Positions 62,229-64,000 of a stretch of DNA of 64,000 bases are shown piece by piece (position 1 is the stretch's first letter; the number at the start of each line of letters is the position of its first letter). Both the position numbers and the translations under genes were made by a program. The notes beneath the pieces are model-generated. The model had not been told where the DNA came from, made no database searches, and saw only the letters and a program-made list of their open reading frames with translations. Where the stretch lies: assembly GCF_900215245.1 (NCBI RefSeq), contig NZ_LT907842.1, positions 496,001-560,000 on the forward strand, written 5' to 3'. This DNA is from Pseudomonas fluorescens. GTDB lineage: Bacteria; Pseudomonadota; Gammaproteobacteria; Pseudomonadales; Pseudomonadaceae.

Positions 62229-63788
62229 TCAAGGCTGCTCAGCCACCACGCAATTGCGCCCGTTTTGCTTGGCCTGGTACAACAGCTGGTCAGCCCGTTC
62301 AAGCACCACCGCAATCGAATCGGCGCCGGGGTGCCATAGCGCGACGCCCAGCGAAACCGTCAGGTGCCCGACCGTTTCGATGGCCGCTGCGTCGATTGAA
62401 GCACGCAGTCGCTCGGCAACATCGATGGCCGCCTGAAGCGAACTATTGGGCAATAACAACACGAATTCCTCGCCACCAACCCTGCAGGGCAAGTCGTTAG
62501 ACCGTGAGTTCTGTTGCATGAGCTGCGCGATCGCCCTCAGGGTTTCATCACCTGCCGCGTGGCCGAAAGTGTCGTTCACACGTTTGAAGTGGTCGATGTC
62601 CATGGAAACAACGGCGAACGCTTTTTCAGCGTCCTCCCAACGCGCCAGGACATCCTGCATCGCTCGGCGGTTGGCGAGCCCTGTCAGCGCATCGGTTTGC
62701 GCTTGCTGATTGAGCTTGCCGATTTTCTCTTGCAGCAGGGTGGCGCCGAGCAACAGTGCTCTGCGAATCTGCCAGCTTTCGAAATAACGCGCCGGGACTG
62801 CGCTGATGCGTTCGTAGCTGTCGGGTGTGTCCAGCCGTTTAGCGCACTCGGCAAGCCTGGACAGTGGCGCCGAGATCCTTGCGCCCAGCCACCAGATCAA
62901 GATGATGCCGAACAGCGCCAGCGGCGCTATACCCTGCATGACTTTGGCCATGGTGTGCTGCAGGACGGCCTGGATGTTTTCCAGTGGCTGTTGCGAAATC
63001 ACTCCCCAACCACTGCTGGGCACCTTGGCGAAGCCCGCGAGCATTTCCACGCCATTGGCATCCGTCGCCTGTAAAGTACCGGCGTCCTGACTGAGCGCTG
63101 CATCGGCGATCAACCCCGTTCCCGTGACGCTGCCTATCTGCGCGGGATCGGTGTGATAGAGCACCCGGCGGGCGCTGTCGATAAGATAGACATGCGCGCC
63201 ATCCTTACGCACATTGGTATCCATCAGCGCCTGCAGTGTATTTCTCTGCTCAAGCCGGACACTGCCGCCTATCAGGCCCAGGTATTCGCCTTTCGCGTCG
63301 AATATGGGCTGGGAAATGAACACCACCAGATTGCCGGAGAGGGACCTGAACGCATTGCTGATTCTTGGCACACGAAGGCTGAGCGGCTCCTTGTGTTGCA
63401 GCGTGCGCCCATCGAGATGGAGGCTTTGCGGGGCTGAGGCAATGATTGATCCGCCCGCGTCGGCGATCAGCACGGAGTTGAAACTGGCGTCCTGGCCAAA
63501 CAGTCGATCGGCCTCCTCGGCCAAATAGCGCTTATCGTCAAACGCCTTACCAATGAGCACGGAGCCAAACTTTAACTTGTCCAGGTCCGAGTCAAGCACC
63601 TGCTCCACACTCAGCGCGATCCGAGCGGCGTAGGCCTTGTTCACCTCCAGGGCATTCTCAATCAACTCCTGCTTCTGAATCTTGAACGTCACCCAGAAAC
63701 TGTTGACCAATGTTGCAAAGGCAGAGAGCAGCACAAAGATAAGAATCAGCGTGCGAAGGTTGAGCTTAGGCTTCGGTCGAGTGGTCAT
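62229..63788 (-). CDS. Membrane diguanylate cyclase with extracytoplasmic sensor (dCache-GGDEF)
   Basis: 519 residues. One N-terminal helix (about 12-32), a periplasmic double-Cache-type sensor to about 270, a second helix (GIAPLALFGIILIWWLGARI near 285), a HAMP-like linker and a GGDEF domain (about 355-519). The active-site loop is GGEEF near 455, and RSND, five residues before it, is an intact allosteric RxxD site. It should make cyclic di-GMP in response to a small periplasmic ligand. No EAL domain is present. ATG 63788 is the only sensible start. Confidence 0.93.
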   Translation of the reverse strand: MTTRPKPKLNLRTLILIFVLLSAFATLVNSFWVTFKIQKQELIENALEVNKAYAARIALSVEQVLDSDLDKLKFGSVLIGKAFDDKRYLAEEADRLFGQDASFNSVLIADAGGSIIASAPQSLHLDGRTLQHKEPLSLRVPRISNAFRSLSGNLVVFISQPIFDAKGEYLGLIGGSVRLEQRNTLQALMDTNVRKDGAHVYLIDSARRVLYHTDPAQIGSVTGTGLIADAALSQDAGTLQATDANGVEMLAGFAKVPSSGWGVISQQPLENIQAVLQHTMAKVMQGIAPLALFGIILIWWLGARISAPLSRLAECAKRLDTPDSYERISAVPARYFESWQIRRALLLGATLLQEKIGKLNQQAQTDALTGLANRRAMQDVLARWEDAEKAFAVVSMDIDHFKRVNDTFGHAAGDETLRAIAQLMQQNSRSNDLPCRVGGEEFVLLLPNSSLQAAIDVAERLRASIDAAAIETVGHLTVSLGVALWHPGADSIAVVLERADQLLYQAKQNGRNCVVAEQP

Positions 63789-64000
63789 TGTTGAACTATC
63801 CGGGTGTGCGGGAGAAAGACAAACGATTTCACCCTTGGTATCGCATCCTGGCCGAAAGCAGCCGCTGCCGCCGGCTTGGAGGCCCGCCAGCCAATTCTGA
63901 ACGCACTGAGCCGATGTGTCTGAGAGTCGACGCTATAAAACACCGTCAGTCCCAGATTGGACCTATATGGCCTTTTTTCAGACGCCAGAAACCACAAACC
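63789..64000. other. Right-end sequence without a recognisable gene
   Basis: The remaining 212 bases upstream of the diguanylate cyclase gene contain only short spurious frames. They probably hold its promoter. No repeat or terminator was seen. Confidence 0.5.

Overview
The window looks like the chromosome of a fluorescent pseudomonad (P. fluorescens group). The case rests on a crfX-cmpX-sigX-oprF block, a GntR-prpBCacnDprpFprpD methylcitrate cluster, ThrH beside PabB and CysH, several REP/REPIN palindromes of the GCGGGCTTGCTCGCGA type, and high-GC coding throughout. No rRNA, tRNA, CRISPR array or insertion sequence was recognised.

Left part (1-11.9 kb): the edge cuts the N-terminus of a type III secretion secretin of the InvG/MxiD kind. 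Then comes a full nitrate-assimilation island: nasS-nasT (sensor and ANTAR antiterminator), a nitrate transporter followed by a PP2C-kinase fusion, and nirB-nirD-nasC-cobA. Each of the three transcription units is preceded by the same arrangement: a sigma-54 promoter, hexaloop hairpins with A at loop position 1 and G at position 4, and an intrinsic terminator. This implies NasT-controlled antitermination, including of nasST itself.

11.9-21.1 kb is conserved housekeeping: oprF, sigX, cmpX, crfX, cmaX, an RraA-like protein, an alpha/beta hydrolase, ppsA and its regulator ppsR, in the order known from P. aeruginosa.

21.2-28.3 kb is the most unusual locus. A MocR regulator diverges from a five-gene operon: an EamA exporter; a single protein fusing a JAMM peptidase, a MoaD/ThiS-like sulfur carrier with internal Gly-Gly, an E1-like adenylyltransferase and a rhodanese; a divergent cysteine synthase homologue; a serine acetyltransferase with a long C-terminal extension; and an AlaX-type tRNA-editing hydrolase. 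It reads as a dedicated protein-thiocarboxylate route to cysteine or a cysteine-like amino acid, with export and possibly self-protection.

28.3-48.6 kb: a protein with three similar coiled-coil segments, an ABC importer lacking a binding protein, the propionate (2-methylcitrate) cluster, a retropepsin / 7TM inactive-transglutaminase / ATP-grasp ligase operon, pabB, a HigBA toxin-antitoxin pair, thrH and cysH.

48.6-64 kb is more accessory: an NCS1 permease with an Asp/Glu/hydantoin racemase-family protein that lacks one expected cysteine, two LysR regulators each divergent from an oxidoreductase, small conserved proteins, a DMT transporter with a histidine-rich tail, an AT-richer pair resembling a pore-forming T6SS effector and its membrane immunity protein, a small Pseudomonas protein behind a structured leader, and a diguanylate cyclase.
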